Both the position numbers and the translations under genes were made by a program. This document shows positions 26,332-35,818 of a stretch of DNA of 64,000 bases, piece after piece (position 1 is the stretch's first letter; each line of letters begins with the position of its first letter). This DNA is from Dyadobacter sp. CY345. Lineage in GTDB: Bacteria > Bacteroidota > Bacteroidia > Cytophagales > Spirosomataceae. Under the pieces are notes generated by a model, which was not told where the DNA came from, made no database searches, and saw nothing but the letters and a program-made list of their open reading frames with translations. The stretch spans positions 147,700 through 211,699 of the forward strand of contig NZ_JAKFFS010000008.1 of assembly GCF_021502725.1 (NCBI RefSeq). The letters run 5' to 3'.

Positions 26332-29300
26332 ATGATTTATTTCTTTTCCAACGACCACAATACCGTTTTTGCTTTACAGATAGAGCGAACTCTCACCGAG
26401 CCGGATATTTCTAAATTGAGCTGGCTATTTGGCGGTGCAAAACTTCTGACTGAAACTGTCCTGACTGATTTTTATGTAGGTCCGCGTGCTGCGATGATCA
26501 CGCCGTGGAGTACCAATGCCGTAGAAATTACGCAGAATATGGATATTCAGGGTATCGTCAGGATTGAAGAGTTTACCCCGGTATCTGCTGATTTTAACAG
26601 TTTTGACCCGATGTTGTCGCAGAAATATGCTGAACTGAATCAGGATATTTATCTGATCAGTCTTCAGCCTGAATCCATTATTGAGATCAGTGATGTTGCC
26701 GCGTATAACCAGCAGGAGGGACTGTCGCTTAGTGAGGAAGAAGTTGATTATCTTAATAAGTTATCGGATAAACTGGGCCGTAAACTGACAGATTCTGAGG
26801 TATTCGGTTTTTCTCAGGTAAACTCAGAACATTGCCGTCACAAAATATTTAATGGTACATTCGTCATCGATGGCGAAGAACAGCCAACTTCTTTATTCAA
26901 ACTGATCCGCAGAACTTCGGAGACAAACCCAAACGGAATCGTATCCGCTTATAAAGATAATGTTGCGTTTGTAAAAGGGCCGCGTGTGCAACAATTTGCT
27001 CCGAAACGTGCGGATGTACCTGATTACTACGAAATAAAAGACTTCGATTCGGTTATTTCATTGAAAGCCGAAACGCATAATTTCCCTACCACAGTTGAAC
27101 CTTTTAACGGTGCAGCAACAGGTTCCGGAGGAGAAATCAGAGACAGGCTTGCCGGCGGACAGGGCTCCCTTCCATTGGCGGGAACGGCTGTGTATATGAC
27201 ATCGTTCTCTCGTCTGGAAGAAAATCGTCCATGGGAGCAAGGTGTTCAGGAAAGAAAATGGTTATACCAGACACCGATGGATATTCTGATCAAAGCTTCC
27301 AACGGAGCTTCTGATTTTGGAAATAAATTTGGTCAGCCGCTTATAACTGGTTCATTGCTCACGTTCGAGCACGAAGAAGATGCAAGGTTACTCGGTTTCG
27401 ATAAAGTGATCATGCAGGCCGGTGGTATCGGGTATGGAAAGTCGGATCAGGCAAAAAAAGAAAAACCGGAAGTTGAAGATAAGATCGTCGTTTTAGGCGG
27501 CGAAAATTATAGAATCGGAATGGGCGGTGCTGCGGTTTCATCAGCAGATACCGGTGCTTTCGGTTCAGGGATTACATTAAATGCAATTCAGCGTTCAAAT
27601 CCTGAAATGCAGAAAAGAGTTGCCAATGCCGTTCGCGGAATGGTGGAAAGCGACAATAATACAATTGTCTCAATCCATGATCACGGCGCAGGGGGGCATT
27701 TAAACTGTCTTTCTGAACTTGTTGAAGAAACGGGAGGGAAAATCGATCTAGATAAATTACCGGTAGGAGATCCAACGCTTTCAGCCAAGGAAATTATTGG
27801 AAATGAGTCGCAGGAACGTATGGGTCTTGTGATCAGCAAAGAAAATATTGATACACTGCAAAGAATTGCTGACCGCGAAAGGGCTCCTATGTATACCGTG
27901 GGAGAAGTAACTTCTGATCACCGTTTTACCTTTGAATCCGCAACAACGGGAGCGAAACCGATGGATCTCGAAATGGATGATATGTTTGGAAGTTCTCCAA
28001 AAGTTGTCATGCACGATAAGACTGTCGAAAGAAAATATGCACCGGTAGTTTACGAAACGTCCAGGCTTGCAGAGTATCTCGAACAGGTACTTCAACTGGA
28101 AGCTGTTGCGAGTAAAGACTGGCTGACCAACAAAGTTGACCGTTGCGTGGGCGGCCGTGTTGCGAAACAGCAATGCGCAGGTCCATTACAGTTACCGCTG
28201 AACAATGTAGGTGTCATGGCACTTGATTTTCAGGGAAAAGATGGAATCGCGACTTCAATTGGTCATGCGCCACTTTCAGCGCTGATTGATCCTGCGGCAG
28301 GAAGCAGAAATGCAATCGCTGAATCATTATCAAATATTGTTTGGGCACCGCTTCAGGATGGTCTGGCTAGCGTTTCGCTATCGGCAAACTGGATGTGGGC
28401 TTGTAAAAATGCTGGTGAAGACGCTCGTTTATACCGCGCTGTGGAAGCTTGCTCTGCCTTTGCAATCAGCTTAGGGATTAATATCCCAACCGGTAAAGAT
28501 TCGCTTTCGATGAAACAGAAGTATAAGGATGCGGAAGTAATCGCACCTGGTACTGTGATCATTTCTGCAGCCGGGCATTGCGATGATATCAGAGCGGTTG
28601 TGGAACCAGTTCTTCAAAAGGATGGCGGTTCAATTTATTATATTAATCTGTCGGGCGATACCTACAAACTTGGAGGTTCGTCTTTTGCGCAAATTCTTGG
28701 CAAAATAGGAACTGAAACACCGGATGTTCTGGATGCTGATGGATTTAAAAATACTTTTAACACACTTCAAGAACTGATTAAAGCGGGTAAAATTCAAGCT
28801 GGTCATGATGTAGGAAGTGGTGGTTTAATCACTACGCTTCTGGAACTTTGTTTCGCAGATCGTGATCTTGGAGCTGATATTGATCTTTCTTCTCTTGGCG
28901 AACAGGATATTATAGAAAAACTTTTCGCTGAAAATATAAGCATTGTTTTCCAGGCTGATGAATCAGCTGAGGCAGTTTTAGAAGCGAATGGTGTTGTTTG
29001 CCATAAAATTGGTACCGTTACTTCTTCTTCAAAAGTATCGGTTAAGGATGCGTCTGGTAACTGGGATTTTGATATCGATCACCTTCGTGATGTCTGGTTT
29101 AAAACTTCATATCTTCTGGATAAAAAACAGAGCGGAGATGTGAAGGCGACAGAGCGTTTTGACAATTATAAAAACCATGTTCTTCAATATAATTTTCCTG
29201 CTCAGTTTGACGGGAAAAAGCCGGTTATTGACGAATCAAAACCGAGGCTGAAAGCAGCGGTTCTTCGTGAAAAGGGAAGTAATTCAGAAAGAGAACTTGC

Positions 29301-29997
29301 CAATGCAATGTACCTTGCAGGTTTTGATGTGAAAGATGTTCACATGACGGATTTGATCTCAGGCCGCGAAACGCTTGAAGATATCCAGTTCATCGGAGCC
29401 GTTGGAGGATTTTCGAATTCTGATGTTTTGGGTTCTGCGAAAGGCTGGGCTGGTGCATTTTTGTATAATGAGAGAGCAAAACTTTCGCTTGAAAACTTTT
29501 TCAAGCGAGAAGATACTTTATCGGTTGGTATCTGTAACGGATGCCAGTTGTTTATTGAACTTGGTCTGATCAATCCGGACCACGAGGAAAAACCGAAAAT
29601 GCTGCATAACGAAAGTAAAAAACACGAAAGTGGATTTACTTCGCTGACAATTCAGGAAAATAAATCGGTGATGCTTTCTACGTTGGCAGGAAGTACATTA
29701 GGTGTATGGATTTCACATGGAGAAGGTAAGTTCCAGCTGCCTTATGCTGAGGACAAATATGAGATCGTTTCAAAATATGCTTACGAAACTTATCCTGCCA
29801 ATCCAAATGGGTCTGACTTTAACACGGCGATGATGTGTGACAATTCGGGAAGACATTTGGTGATGATGCCACATATTGAGCGCTCACTGTTCCAGTGGCA
29901 CTGGGCGAATTATCCGGCGGGAAGAAACGACGAAGTTTCTCCATGGATCGAAGCTTTTGTGAACGCAAGAAAGTGGATTGAAGGTTCGGGGAAATAA
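26332..29997 (+). CDS. purL: Phosphoribosylformylglycinamidine synthase
   Basis: A 1221-aa large-type FGAM synthase catalysing the fourth step of purine synthesis (FGAR + Gln + ATP to FGAM). The linker and AIR-synthase halves show LGRKLTDSEVFGFSQVNSEHCRHKIFNG, LKAETHNFPTTVEPFNGAATGSGGEIRD and the second-half PTGKDSLSMKQ. The fused C-terminal glutamine amidotransferase has its nucleophile in VGICNGCQLF and the His-Glu pair in MPHIERS. Length matches the single-chain enzyme. It is convergent with iolE and shares a terminator. Confidence 0.95.
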   Translation: MIYFFSNDHNTVFALQIERTLTEPDISKLSWLFGGAKLLTETVLTDFYVGPRAAMITPWSTNAVEITQNMDIQGIVRIEEFTPVSADFNSFDPMLSQKYAELNQDIYLISLQPESIIEISDVAAYNQQEGLSLSEEEVDYLNKLSDKLGRKLTDSEVFGFSQVNSEHCRHKIFNGTFVIDGEEQPTSLFKLIRRTSETNPNGIVSAYKDNVAFVKGPRVQQFAPKRADVPDYYEIKDFDSVISLKAETHNFPTTVEPFNGAATGSGGEIRDRLAGGQGSLPLAGTAVYMTSFSRLEENRPWEQGVQERKWLYQTPMDILIKASNGASDFGNKFGQPLITGSLLTFEHEEDARLLGFDKVIMQAGGIGYGKSDQAKKEKPEVEDKIVVLGGENYRIGMGGAAVSSADTGAFGSGITLNAIQRSNPEMQKRVANAVRGMVESDNNTIVSIHDHGAGGHLNCLSELVEETGGKIDLDKLPVGDPTLSAKEIIGNESQERMGLVISKENIDTLQRIADRERAPMYTVGEVTSDHRFTFESATTGAKPMDLEMDDMFGSSPKVVMHDKTVERKYAPVVYETSRLAEYLEQVLQLEAVASKDWLTNKVDRCVGGRVAKQQCAGPLQLPLNNVGVMALDFQGKDGIATSIGHAPLSALIDPAAGSRNAIAESLSNIVWAPLQDGLASVSLSANWMWACKNAGEDARLYRAVEACSAFAISLGINIPTGKDSLSMKQKYKDAEVIAPGTVIISAAGHCDDIRAVVEPVLQKDGGSIYYINLSGDTYKLGGSSFAQILGKIGTETPDVLDADGFKNTFNTLQELIKAGKIQAGHDVGSGGLITTLLELCFADRDLGADIDLSSLGEQDIIEKLFAENISIVFQADESAEAVLEANGVVCHKIGTVTSSSKVSVKDASGNWDFDIDHLRDVWFKTSYLLDKKQSGDVKATERFDNYKNHVLQYNFPAQFDGKKPVIDESKPRLKAAVLREKGSNSERELANAMYLAGFDVKDVHMTDLISGRETLEDIQFIGAVGGFSNSDVLGSAKGWAGAFLYNERAKLSLENFFKREDTLSVGICNGCQLFIELGLINPDHEEKPKMLHNESKKHESGFTSLTIQENKSVMLSTLAGSTLGVWISHGEGKFQLPYAEDKYEIVSKYAYETYPANPNGSDFNTAMMCDNSGRHLVMMPHIERSLFQWHWANYPAGRNDEVSPWIEAFVNARKWIEGSGK

Positions 29998-30013
29998 TCG
30001 AGTATCGATTAAT

Positions 30014-30053
30014 AAAGCAAAGAAGGCTGTCGAAAGACAGCCTTCTTTGCTTT
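30014..30053. terminator. Bidirectional terminator between purL and iolE
   Basis: 18-bp perfect stem (30014-30031 with 30036-30053; core GAAGGCTGTC) and a GAAA tetraloop. It ends the rightward purL transcript and the leftward inositol operon. Confidence 0.88.
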
Positions 30054-30061
30054 TAACGAAG

Positions 30062-30964
30062 TTATATACCTGTTAGATTTTTGAAAAACTTACGTGCGAT
30101 CTGTGCGTATTCCAATGGATTTGCAACCGCAGGATCCTGCTCAGCTTCCAAAACAATCCAGCCTCGATAATCACTTTCTTTTATCACATCAAACAAAGAT
30201 GGAAAATCAATACAGCCTTCGGAATCACCCGGAACTGTGAAGACGCCCTGTTTCACTGCTGTCAAAAAACTTAGTTTTTCATCATGAACACGCTGCAAAA
30301 CATTTGGCCTGATATCTTTTAAATGGATATGAGCTGTTCTTCCGATGTATTTTTTCAAAGCTTCGACCGGATCCTCGCCAGCAAAATAAAAGTGACCGCA
30401 GTCGTAGTTGAGGTAGACATTTTCAGGATCCGTTTCAGCCATCAGCCGATCTGTTTCTGCAATGCTTTGAACGCAGGTTCCCATGTGGTGGTGAAACGCA
30501 AGTTTCATTCCTCTCGAACGGGCAATTTTGCCCAATTCATTTAAACCATTAGTGAAAGATATCCATTCCGCATCGGTATTAAGCATTCCTTTTCCTTCAA
30601 AAACAGGTACTGTCATTTCTCCCTGACAGCTGTTTCCAACTTCTCCGCCACCAATGACTTTCGCTCCCATAGTTTCCAGAAAATCCAGCAGTGCTGTGAA
30701 GTTTTTGATATTTTCTTCCAAAGATTTTGTAGTCAGTTCGTAGCTGTTCCACTGATTGCAGATTTGTAGCCCGCGCAGATTTAGTGCTTTTTTTAGTACT
30801 TCTGTATCGCGTGGGAATTTATTTCCAACTTCGCAGCCGGTAAATCCTGCCAGAGCCATCTCGCTGATACATTGTTCAAACGTATTTTCGCCTCCAAGTT
30901 CGGGCATATCGTCGTTCGTCCAGTTGATAGGAGCGACTCCTAATTTTATATTTTTAAAATTCAT
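30062..30964 (-). CDS. iolE: Myo-inosose-2 dehydratase
   Basis: A 300-aa TIM-barrel protein of the sugar phosphate isomerase/epimerase fold. IolE dehydrates scyllo-inosose to 3D-(3,5/4)-trihydroxycyclohexane-1,2-dione. The opening KLGVAPINWTNDDMPELGGENTFEQCI is characteristic of IolE, and the metal-site segments AFHHHMGT, NYDCGHFYFAG, AHIHLKDIRP and VLEAEQDP are present. It is the last gene of the operon, 87 bp behind iolD. Confidence 0.92.
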   Translation of the reverse strand: MNFKNIKLGVAPINWTNDDMPELGGENTFEQCISEMALAGFTGCEVGNKFPRDTEVLKKALNLRGLQICNQWNSYELTTKSLEENIKNFTALLDFLETMGAKVIGGGEVGNSCQGEMTVPVFEGKGMLNTDAEWISFTNGLNELGKIARSRGMKLAFHHHMGTCVQSIAETDRLMAETDPENVYLNYDCGHFYFAGEDPVEALKKYIGRTAHIHLKDIRPNVLQRVHDEKLSFLTAVKQGVFTVPGDSEGCIDFPSLFDVIKESDYRGWIVLEAEQDPAVANPLEYAQIARKFFKNLTGI

Positions 30965-31051
30965 TTTAGTCAGATTATGGAAGTTAATTCATTCAAGCTG
31001 ATTTGTGAAAATTCGTGTATTCGTGGCAGAAAACATACTTTGAAAATCCTG

Positions 31052-32917
31052 TTACAGAAAAATTCGCTGCGTTTTTTTGTTCTCGACATAAGTATCGTAA
31101 GCTTTCTGAACAGACGCAGATTCTGAAACTTCCGCGATCGGAACTTCCCACCAGGCATTGTAGCCCTTGACGGTGCGGTACAATGAAGTCTCAATATAAA
31201 TCACCGTAGTCCTGGTATTGATTTTGGATTGTTCCAATGCTGCTTCAATAGAAGTTCTGTCCGTTGCTTTAATCACGATAGCACCCAGACTTTCCGCATT
31301 TTTCGCCAGATCAACAGGAAGAAAATCACCAGATAATAGTCCGGAATTTTCATCACGATAGTTATACATCGTACCAAAACGCTCGCTTCCGATACTTTCT
31401 GAAAGGCCACCGATACTCGCATATCCATTATTATTCAAAAGTAAAATCGTGAATTTCACACCTTCCTGAATGGAGGTCACGATTTCATGATTATTCATCA
31501 GATAACCACCATCTCCACAAATCACATAAACCTCCCGCGTTGGGTCCGCCATTTTTGCGCCTAAACCAGCTGCGATTTCATAACCCATGCAGGAGAAACC
31601 GTATTCCAGATGGAAGTTTTTAGGATCTGTGGCGCGCCATAATTTATGCAGATCGCCCGGCGCACTTCCGGATGCGTTGATCATCACGTCACGGCGATCC
31701 ATAAAGTTGTTTAACGTACCAATGACAATTGCCTGATCGATAGGAGGGACGGAGCTGTTTCCTTCCATATAAATCTGGGTAACTTCTTCGTCCCAGGCTT
31801 GGTTATAATCAGAGATTTTCTTGCGGTAATCGGCATCAACTTCGAAGTCTCCAAGCAAATCTGAAAGTTCTTCCAGAATCACTTTTGCATCACCGATAAC
31901 CGGTAATGCAGCGTGTTTGAAAGCATCAAATTCGCTGATATTAATATTGATAAATTTAACGTCCGGGTTTTTAAATATTGATTTCGAAGCAGTTGTGAAA
32001 TCGCTGTAACGTGTCCCGATACCGATCACGACATCCGCTTCATTGGAAATTTCAATTGCATATTTGGTCCCGGTTGCACCAAGCCCTCCGATACTGTAAG
32101 GCTCATCAAATTTAACTGCACCTTTTCCTGCAAAAGTTTCACCAACAGGAATACCGGTTTTTGTGGCAAAATCATGCAGAATTCCGTCTGCACCACTGTA
32201 AATTGCCCCACCTCCGGCAACAACTACCGGTTTTTTAGAAGCACGAATCCATTCCGCTGCTTTTTGCAAAGTTGGAAGATCCGGTCGCGGACGACCTACG
32301 TGCCATACTCTTTTCCTGAACAGATCTTCCGGAAAATCATACGCATGTGTCTGCACATCCTGAGGCATGGAAAGGGTTACGGCGCCCATTTCTGCCTGCG
32401 AAGTCAGCACGCGCATAACCTCGGGCAAAGAATAAATCAGCTGCTCCGGACGGTTAATTCTGTCCCAATATTTGGATACCGGTTTGAAACAATCATTCAC
32501 AGAAATATCCTGTGTGGACGCACTTTCCAATTGCTGCAAAACCGGATTTGGCTCGCGGGTTGAAAAAATATCACCCGGTAATAACAAAACTGGCAAACGA
32601 TTAATCGTCGCCAAAGCGGCGCCTGTGATCATGTTTGTAGCTCCGGGGCCAATGGAAGTGGTACAAACAAAAGCGCCAAGGCGGTTTTTGATCTTGGCAT
32701 AAGCCACGGCGGTATGCACCATGGATTGTTCATTCCGGCACTGATAATATCGGAAGTCCGGATTTTGTTGTAGGGCCTGTCCTAATCCGGCCACGTTACC
32801 ATGACCGAATATTCCGAAACATCCACCGAAATATGGTTCTTCAATACCATCGCGTTCGATGTATTGATTTTTTAGAAATGTTATAGTAGCCTGGGCTACG
32901 GTTAATCTTCTGGTCAT
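31052..32917 (-). CDS. iolD: Trihydroxycyclohexane-1,2-dione hydrolase
   Basis: A 621-aa thiamine-diphosphate enzyme that opens the inositol ring to give 5-deoxy-glucuronate. The N-terminal ThDP domain has GCFGIFGHGNVAGLGQAL and CRNEQSMVHTAVAYAK; the central domain has VVAGGGAIYSG; the C-terminal cofactor motif is GDGGYLMNNHEI...LLLNNNGY. Length and sequence fit IolD rather than acetolactate synthase. A 279-bp gap full of palindromes separates it from the aldolase gene upstream; transcription presumably reads through. Confidence 0.93.
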   Translation of the reverse strand: MTRRLTVAQATITFLKNQYIERDGIEEPYFGGCFGIFGHGNVAGLGQALQQNPDFRYYQCRNEQSMVHTAVAYAKIKNRLGAFVCTTSIGPGATNMITGAALATINRLPVLLLPGDIFSTREPNPVLQQLESASTQDISVNDCFKPVSKYWDRINRPEQLIYSLPEVMRVLTSQAEMGAVTLSMPQDVQTHAYDFPEDLFRKRVWHVGRPRPDLPTLQKAAEWIRASKKPVVVAGGGAIYSGADGILHDFATKTGIPVGETFAGKGAVKFDEPYSIGGLGATGTKYAIEISNEADVVIGIGTRYSDFTTASKSIFKNPDVKFININISEFDAFKHAALPVIGDAKVILEELSDLLGDFEVDADYRKKISDYNQAWDEEVTQIYMEGNSSVPPIDQAIVIGTLNNFMDRRDVMINASGSAPGDLHKLWRATDPKNFHLEYGFSCMGYEIAAGLGAKMADPTREVYVICGDGGYLMNNHEIVTSIQEGVKFTILLLNNNGYASIGGLSESIGSERFGTMYNYRDENSGLLSGDFLPVDLAKNAESLGAIVIKATDRTSIEAALEQSKINTRTTVIYIETSLYRTVKGYNAWWEVPIAEVSESASVQKAYDTYVENKKTQRIFL

Positions 32918-33000
32918 GGTTTAAGGGAATATTTTTGATGATTTTTAAGAAGTGTCGGGTTTGGGGAAATTTTGTTTTTTTATTGTTTGAATAAACAAAA

Positions 33001-33155
33001 ATTACGGTGCGCTGCACCTTTTGATGATTGAGACGGAGACGCTTTTCTACAAGTATTGTGGTGCTCTGCACCGTTAGTAATTAGGTGCAGAGCACCACAA
33101 TATTTGTAGAATGCACGATCTTTCGTTCGATCTATGAGGTGCAGCGCACCGTAAT
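33001..33155. repeat. Nested palindromic intergenic repeat
   Basis: The outer arms are a perfect 19-bp inverted repeat (33001-33019 and 33137-33155, core GGTGCGCTGCACC). Inside is a second inverted repeat of about 27 bp per arm (33046-33072 and 33084-33110, one G-U-type mismatch, core GGTGCTCTGCACC) with an 11-nt loop. Each core is itself a small hairpin, GGTGC-NNN-GCACC, so four related units occur, two per orientation. It looks like a REP/MITE-type element; no transposase is present. Confidence 0.8.
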
Positions 33156-33196
33156 AAATTCTATCAATAATTCTCTATGTCAATCTTTAAATCAAA

Positions 33197-34138
33197 CTAA
33201 TATAAAAACTCATCCGCCTTTCTAGCACACCCAAACAATTCAAATTTCTGTAACATAAAACGCTTATATTCTTCCATGAAAATCTTTCCCGGCGTTGTCG
33301 GTGCAAACTCATGGGGATGATCACGGAAAAATTCACGGTTCACCATTGTCCATAATAAGCGGGTATCGGTCGCAATGTTGATTTTACAAATTCCCAGTGG
33401 AATTGCCTTCAAAATCTCTTCTTCCTGGACACCTTTTGCATCCGTTTTAAGATTTCCTCCGGCTGCATTGATCCGCGCAACAACCTCTGAACTTACATTG
33501 GAACCACCATGTAATACCAATGGAAATCCGGGCAAACGTTGTTGAATTTCTTCCAGAATGTGAAACTGCAAACCTTGTCCGCCGGAAAATTTATAGGCAC
33601 CATGACTGGTTCCAACGGCAATCGCCAGACTGTCACAACCGGTCGCATTGACAAAATCCACCACCTGCTGCGGATTGGTATACGACGAATGTTCAGCATC
33701 GATCGTCAAATCATCTTCGACACCAGCCAAAACGCCCAGCTCAGCTTCAACACTCATTCCATTGGCGTGTGCTCTTTCAACAACAGCCCGTGTTCTGGCT
33801 ACATTTTTATCAAAATCGTCATGTGACGCGTCAATCATTACCGAACTGTATCCACCACTTCCGATGGCATCCCAGATATGTTCTTCAACCCCATGATCAA
33901 CATGAACTGCAAAAACCGTTTGCGGATATAATCTTGCGGCTGACTGGATCATGGAAAGCAACATATCCGCTTTGGCATAATCTCTTGCAAAGGGAGTCGT
34001 CTGCACGATGAACGGCGCATCAGCTTCCTGTGCTGCGGCAAATAATCCATGTATTTCCTCCATGAAAAATACGTTTACCGCAGGAATTGCGTAGCGGCCA
34101 TAGCATTGATCAAAAAGTTGTTTGGTCGTTAAAAGCAT
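33197..34138 (-). CDS. iolJ: Class II aldolase, IolJ-type
   Basis: A 313-aa class II fructose-bisphosphate-aldolase family protein. The Zn ligands and neighbours are in FAVHVDHGVEE, VEAELGVLAG, VGTSHGAYKF and LVLHGGSNVS. Context makes it the IolJ enzyme, cleaving 6-phospho-5-dehydro-2-deoxy-gluconate to malonate semialdehyde and dihydroxyacetone phosphate. A housekeeping fructose-bisphosphate aldolase role cannot be excluded from sequence alone. It lies 44 bp behind the symporter gene. Confidence 0.85.
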   Translation of the reverse strand: MLLTTKQLFDQCYGRYAIPAVNVFFMEEIHGLFAAAQEADAPFIVQTTPFARDYAKADMLLSMIQSAARLYPQTVFAVHVDHGVEEHIWDAIGSGGYSSVMIDASHDDFDKNVARTRAVVERAHANGMSVEAELGVLAGVEDDLTIDAEHSSYTNPQQVVDFVNATGCDSLAIAVGTSHGAYKFSGGQGLQFHILEEIQQRLPGFPLVLHGGSNVSSEVVARINAAGGNLKTDAKGVQEEEILKAIPLGICKINIATDTRLLWTMVNREFFRDHPHEFAPTTPGKIFMEEYKRFMLQKFELFGCARKADEFLY

Positions 34139-34182
34139 AATAATCTATTAATCAATTGCACAGATTTATCTGGTTCTATATC

Positions 34183-35793
34183 TTACCAGAAAACAGTATA
34201 CAATGCACCAAGAATACCAAAAATCAGGATTGAAGTGATCATAAAGCCTGTGCTTACTTTGAACATCGAGCGGTCAATTTCAAGTCCTTTTGGGTTGTTT
34301 TTGCTTTTTGGATCTAGTAGTGTTAACACAATAATTACAGCCACGAGAATTAAAAATATAATTCCCATACGGTTCAAAAAAGGAATTTCTTCATACCAGA
34401 ATTTGAAAGCTGTTGAAAGTGGTATGGTTAAAAGTGCTGCAACCAGAGCCGCATTTCCAGTTGTTCTTTTCCAGAAAAAACCAAGGAAGAAAATCGCGAA
34501 AACACCGGGTGTGATAAAACTTGAATACTCCTGAATGAACTGATAGGCTTGCTCTAAAACTCGGAGTTGAGGAGCAATCAATGCAGCAATACCCATAGAG
34601 GTCCAGATGGCATAACGGCCTACACGGATCAGATGTTTTTCCGATGCGTCCGGTTTAATATATTCTCGGTAAATATCGAGCGTAAAAATCGTAGAAATAC
34701 TATTCGCTTTTCCAGCCAGAGAAGCGACAATTGCAGCCGTTAATGCTGCAAAAGCCATTCCTTTCAAACCCGATGGAAGAAGGTCAAGCAACACAGGATA
34801 CGCATGATCCGGTTTTACTACACCGTTTACATCCAGCATTTCGGTCTGAAACATGCCGTTTTGGAAAAGTACATAAGCTGCAATTCCAGGAATTACAACA
34901 ATAATTGGAATGATCAGTTTCAGACCCGCAGCAAATAAAAGCCCCTTTCTGGCTGTTGGAAGACTTGCGCCCAAAGTTCGCTGGATGATGTATTGATTAC
35001 ACCCAAAATAATTCAGGTTATTGATCCACATCGCCCCGATGATCACTGACAAACCTGGCAGATCTTTGTAATAAGGGTTATCTTTTTTCAGGATCATGTG
35101 AAAATGCGGCTCGGCCTGTGCTTTCAGCGTACCAAATGCACTGAAAATATTAGGGTTTCCAAACTGTTTCGCCACAAGATCCATAGCAAGGTAAGTAGTT
35201 ACCAATCCTCCTGCAATGAGCACAACGACCTGAACTACATCCGTATAACCAATCACTTTCATTCCGCCAACGGTAATGATGATGGCAAAAACCGCCAGTG
35301 CTGCAATTGCCCAGGTAAAGTCAATACCGGCTGTAACTTCCAGCGCAAGTGCGCCGAGATACAGAATTGAAGTCAGATTGACAAACACATATAAAAGAAG
35401 CCAGAACACCGCCATGGTGGTTGCCACTACCGGATTATACCGCTGCCGTAAAAACTGCGGCATGGTATAGATCTTATTTTTCAGATAAATGGGCACAAAA
35501 AATACCGCGACGACAACCAGTGTTGCTGCTGCCATCCATTCGTAAGATGCTATGGCCAAACCAATTGCGAATCCGGAACCAGACATACCGATAAAATGCT
35601 CGGCTGAAATATTTGACGCGATTAGAGATGCTCCGATTGCCCAGAACGTCAGCGAACCTTCTGCCAAAAAGTAATCAGTAGAACTGGTTTCCTTGCTGGA
35701 TTTCTTTTTGTAGATCCAGAAACCGTAGGAGGAAACAGCAATGAAATAAATGAAAAATACGACGTAATCAAGTAGTTGCAGGCCTTGTTTCAT
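34183..35793 (-). CDS. Sodium:solute symporter, probable inositol transporter
   Basis: A 536-aa SSS/SLC5-family inner-membrane symporter with about 14 hydrophobic segments. Family strings include FLAEGSLTFWAIGASLIASNISAEHFIGMSGSGFAIG (first helix and sodium-site region), LYVFVNLTSILYLGALAL and LAGKANSISTIFTLDIYREYIKP. Its place between iolG and iolJ, with 25- and 44-bp gaps, makes inositol or a derivative the likely substrate, in place of the MFS or ABC inositol importers known elsewhere. The substrate is inferred from context. Confidence 0.9.
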   Translation of the reverse strand: MKQGLQLLDYVVFFIYFIAVSSYGFWIYKKKSSKETSSTDYFLAEGSLTFWAIGASLIASNISAEHFIGMSGSGFAIGLAIASYEWMAAATLVVVAVFFVPIYLKNKIYTMPQFLRQRYNPVVATTMAVFWLLLYVFVNLTSILYLGALALEVTAGIDFTWAIAALAVFAIIITVGGMKVIGYTDVVQVVVLIAGGLVTTYLAMDLVAKQFGNPNIFSAFGTLKAQAEPHFHMILKKDNPYYKDLPGLSVIIGAMWINNLNYFGCNQYIIQRTLGASLPTARKGLLFAAGLKLIIPIIVVIPGIAAYVLFQNGMFQTEMLDVNGVVKPDHAYPVLLDLLPSGLKGMAFAALTAAIVASLAGKANSISTIFTLDIYREYIKPDASEKHLIRVGRYAIWTSMGIAALIAPQLRVLEQAYQFIQEYSSFITPGVFAIFFLGFFWKRTTGNAALVAALLTIPLSTAFKFWYEEIPFLNRMGIIFLILVAVIIVLTLLDPKSKNNPKGLEIDRSMFKVSTGFMITSILIFGILGALYTVFW

Positions 35794-35818
35794 GAGGTTG
35801 GTTTAGGGTATATTTTTC

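Noticed and set aside
26060..26335. 91-codon frame before purL
   Set aside because: Overlaps the purL start, has no family resemblance and lies over the likely promoter.
33001..33155. CRISPR-like array
   Set aside because: The repeats are inverted and nested rather than direct with spacers, and no cas gene is present.
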